Shown: positions 5,724 through 6,005 of the stretch, one piece after another | Layout: every line of letters starts with the position of its first letter | Position numbering within the stretch: position 1 is the stretch's first letter | Assembly: GCA_016550485.1 (NCBI GenBank) | Contig: JABXGV010000200.1 | Span: forward strand, 1-6,005 | DNA: 6,005 nucleotides | Direction: 5' to 3' | Source: an archaeon | GTDB lineage: Archaea; Asgardarchaeota; Hermodarchaeia; Hermodarchaeales; Hermodarchaeaceae | Position numbers and translations under genes: made by a program | Notes under the pieces: generated by a model | Database searches by the model: none | What the model saw: only the letters and a program-made list of their open reading frames with translations | Told to the model about the DNA's origin: nothing

Positions 5724-5752
5724 GATTACCTGATTAATTGCATCACCGAATA

Positions 5753-5768
5753 CAAAAGAGATATATAG
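5753..5768 (+). promoter_or_regulatory. BRE/TATA promoter of the candidate RNA gene
   Basis: CAAAAGAG (5753-5760) followed by ATATATAG (5761-5768) is the best plus-strand BRE/TATA match in the region. Usual spacing places the start at about 5787-5792, at the foot of the 5787-5810 hairpin. The palindrome GACTCAGAGTC (5772-5782) lies between the box and the start, where a repressor would act. Confidence 0.45.
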
Positions 5769-5822
5769 GAAGACTCAGAGTCGAATCCTCAATCGATTGT
5801 AAATCGGAGGTGCCAGTAACCA

Positions 5823-5900
5823 ATGCCGGTAAAGGAATTATTTGTAACATCGGAAAGCTTTGCCCTTGAGCAGGTTACTCTCTCCGAGGGCAGCAACTAG
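5823..5900 (+). CDS. Possible 25-residue small protein behind a strong Shine-Dalgarno
   Basis: ATG at 5823 follows GGAGGTG (5806-5812), a full-strength ribosome site, at 10-base spacing. The predicted peptide is acidic, with no membrane segment or cysteine, and resembles nothing I know. It begins MPVKELFVTS and ends TLSEGSN, stopping at TAG 11 bases before the T7 tract. The ribosome site is paired in the 5787-5810 hairpin if transcription starts at the base of that stem. Such a short ORF can easily occur by chance; the start signal and its position in a promoter-to-terminator unit are the only support. Confidence 0.25.
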   Translation: MPVKELFVTSESFALEQVTLSEGSN

Positions 5901-5910
5901 TCTGACCCAC

Positions 5911-5917
5911 TTTTTTT
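5911..5917 (+). terminator. T7 tract ending the candidate RNA unit
   Basis: Seven consecutive T on the plus strand, long enough for intrinsic archaeal termination. It follows the AGGGCA arm (5887-5892) by 18 bases. A minor hairpin TTCG/CGAA (5916-5928, GGAAA loop) overlaps its end. Confidence 0.5.
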
Positions 5918-5950
5918 CGGGAAACGAAGAACCCATCGCCAATAGGACAT

Positions 5951-5970
5951 AATGTAGGAGCCGCTACATT
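5951..5970. repeat. 7-bp hairpin AATGTAG/CTACATT
   Basis: AATGTAG (5951-5957) and CTACATT (5964-5970) are exact reverse complements with the loop GAGCCG. Two more T follow on the plus strand, giving TTTT. It could be a weak second terminator for the upstream unit or an operator for a gene starting beyond the right edge; neither is shown. Confidence 0.4.
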
Positions 5971-6005
5971 TTGTGAGTTAGTGGCGTTCGGGGGAAGCGT
6001 ACACA

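Larger units (their letters stand above)
5787..5917 (+). ncRNA. Candidate structured small RNA (about 130 nt) of unknown family
   Basis: The unit is framed by a TATA/BRE-like promoter (5753-5768) and a T7 tract (5911-5917). Three pairings are visible. The first is a 5' hairpin, CCTC (5787-5790) and CGATT (5794-5798) with AATCG (5802-5806) and GAGG (5807-5810), with an AAT bulge. The second is AGTAACC (5815-5821) with GGTTACT (5873-5879). The third is TGCCCT (5861-5866) with AGGGCA (5887-5892), extended by GC/GC across a TT bulge. The second and third are interleaved, so they form either a pseudoknot or two alternative folds. I do not recognise a known RNA: it is not a tRNA, and box C/D or H/ACA signatures are not convincing. 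The alternative is the mRNA of the 25-codon ORF at 5823. Transcription itself is inferred. Confidence 0.4.
5373..6005. other. 633-bp region without a sizeable gene, rich in inverted repeats
   Basis: No ORF here has family character or reaches 50 codons, and I recognise no tRNA, rRNA, SRP RNA or RNase P RNA. The stretch contains at least seven inverted repeats: GTATG/CATAC (5401-5421), AGCTAG/CTAGCT (5431-5458), the 12-bp interrupted stem (5502-5596), GCGAA/TTCGC (5558-5579), TAGAAAT/ATTTCTA (5629-5645), the 5696-5723 hairpin, and the palindrome GACTCAGAGTC (5772-5782). A candidate RNA gene and a further hairpin follow (5787-5970). The left half must hold the tfb promoter and leader. The last 35 bases show nothing I can call. 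Confidence 0.6.

Noticed and set aside
5771..5814. tRNA T-arm-like GAGTCGAATCCTC followed by a CCA
   Set aside because: The stem is only 3 bp, the loop lacks the TTC start, and no anticodon or acceptor arms can be drawn around it.
5740..5847. 35-codon minus-strand ORF opposite the candidate RNA
   Set aside because: No ribosome site, no family resemblance, and an upstream in-frame stop close by; expected by chance.
1..6005. CRISPR array, insertion sequence or tRNA-bounded integrated element
   Set aside because: No regularly spaced repeats, transposase or integrase gene, or attachment-type direct repeats were seen.

Overview
The window is archaeal. It carries a complete transcription initiation factor B (zinc ribbon plus two cyclin repeats) and an archaeal-type family B DNA polymerase, together with TATA/BRE-like sequences and T-tract terminators. 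Base composition is moderate and the genes are separated by real intergenic spaces. An Asgard-type (for example Thorarchaeota-like) or related archaeon is my guess from gene style only; nothing in the window fixes the lineage.

Layout, left to right. (1) Positions 1-22 form a perfect palindrome that contains the stop codon of an arsC-type arsenate reductase / low-molecular-weight phosphatase gene (14-472, minus). (2) A 99-bp divergent promoter region (473-571) contains a clear 8-bp inverted repeat and two AGAATTCT palindromes. (3) Positions 572-2311 (plus) encode a membrane protein with an N-terminal anchor, an alpha/beta-hydrolase domain with a readable Ser-Asp-His triad, and about eight C-terminal membrane helices. 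(4) Positions 2417-4354 (plus) encode a short family B DNA polymerase. Motifs A and C are intact, but there is no recognisable 3'-5' exonuclease domain, two key fingers residues are replaced, and the C-terminus looks like a PCNA-binding (PIP) box. (5) Convergent to it, 4398-5372 (minus) encodes TFB. A hairpin overlaps its stop codon and a T-tract follows. (6) Positions 5373-6005 hold no sizeable protein gene but are crowded with inverted repeats and TATA-like boxes. They contain a candidate independent RNA gene on the plus strand (about 5787-5917) with a promoter, a possible pseudoknot, a terminal T7 tract and a 25-codon ORF behind a strong Shine-Dalgarno sequence.

The genes do not form one obvious pathway. 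The hydrolase and polymerase are codirectional but about 100 bp apart, so co-transcription is possible but not shown. arsC is probably controlled from the divergent region it shares with the hydrolase. The items most worth a second look are the exonuclease-less polymerase with altered motif B (a candidate error-tolerant or PolB2-like enzyme) and the structured region upstream of tfb.
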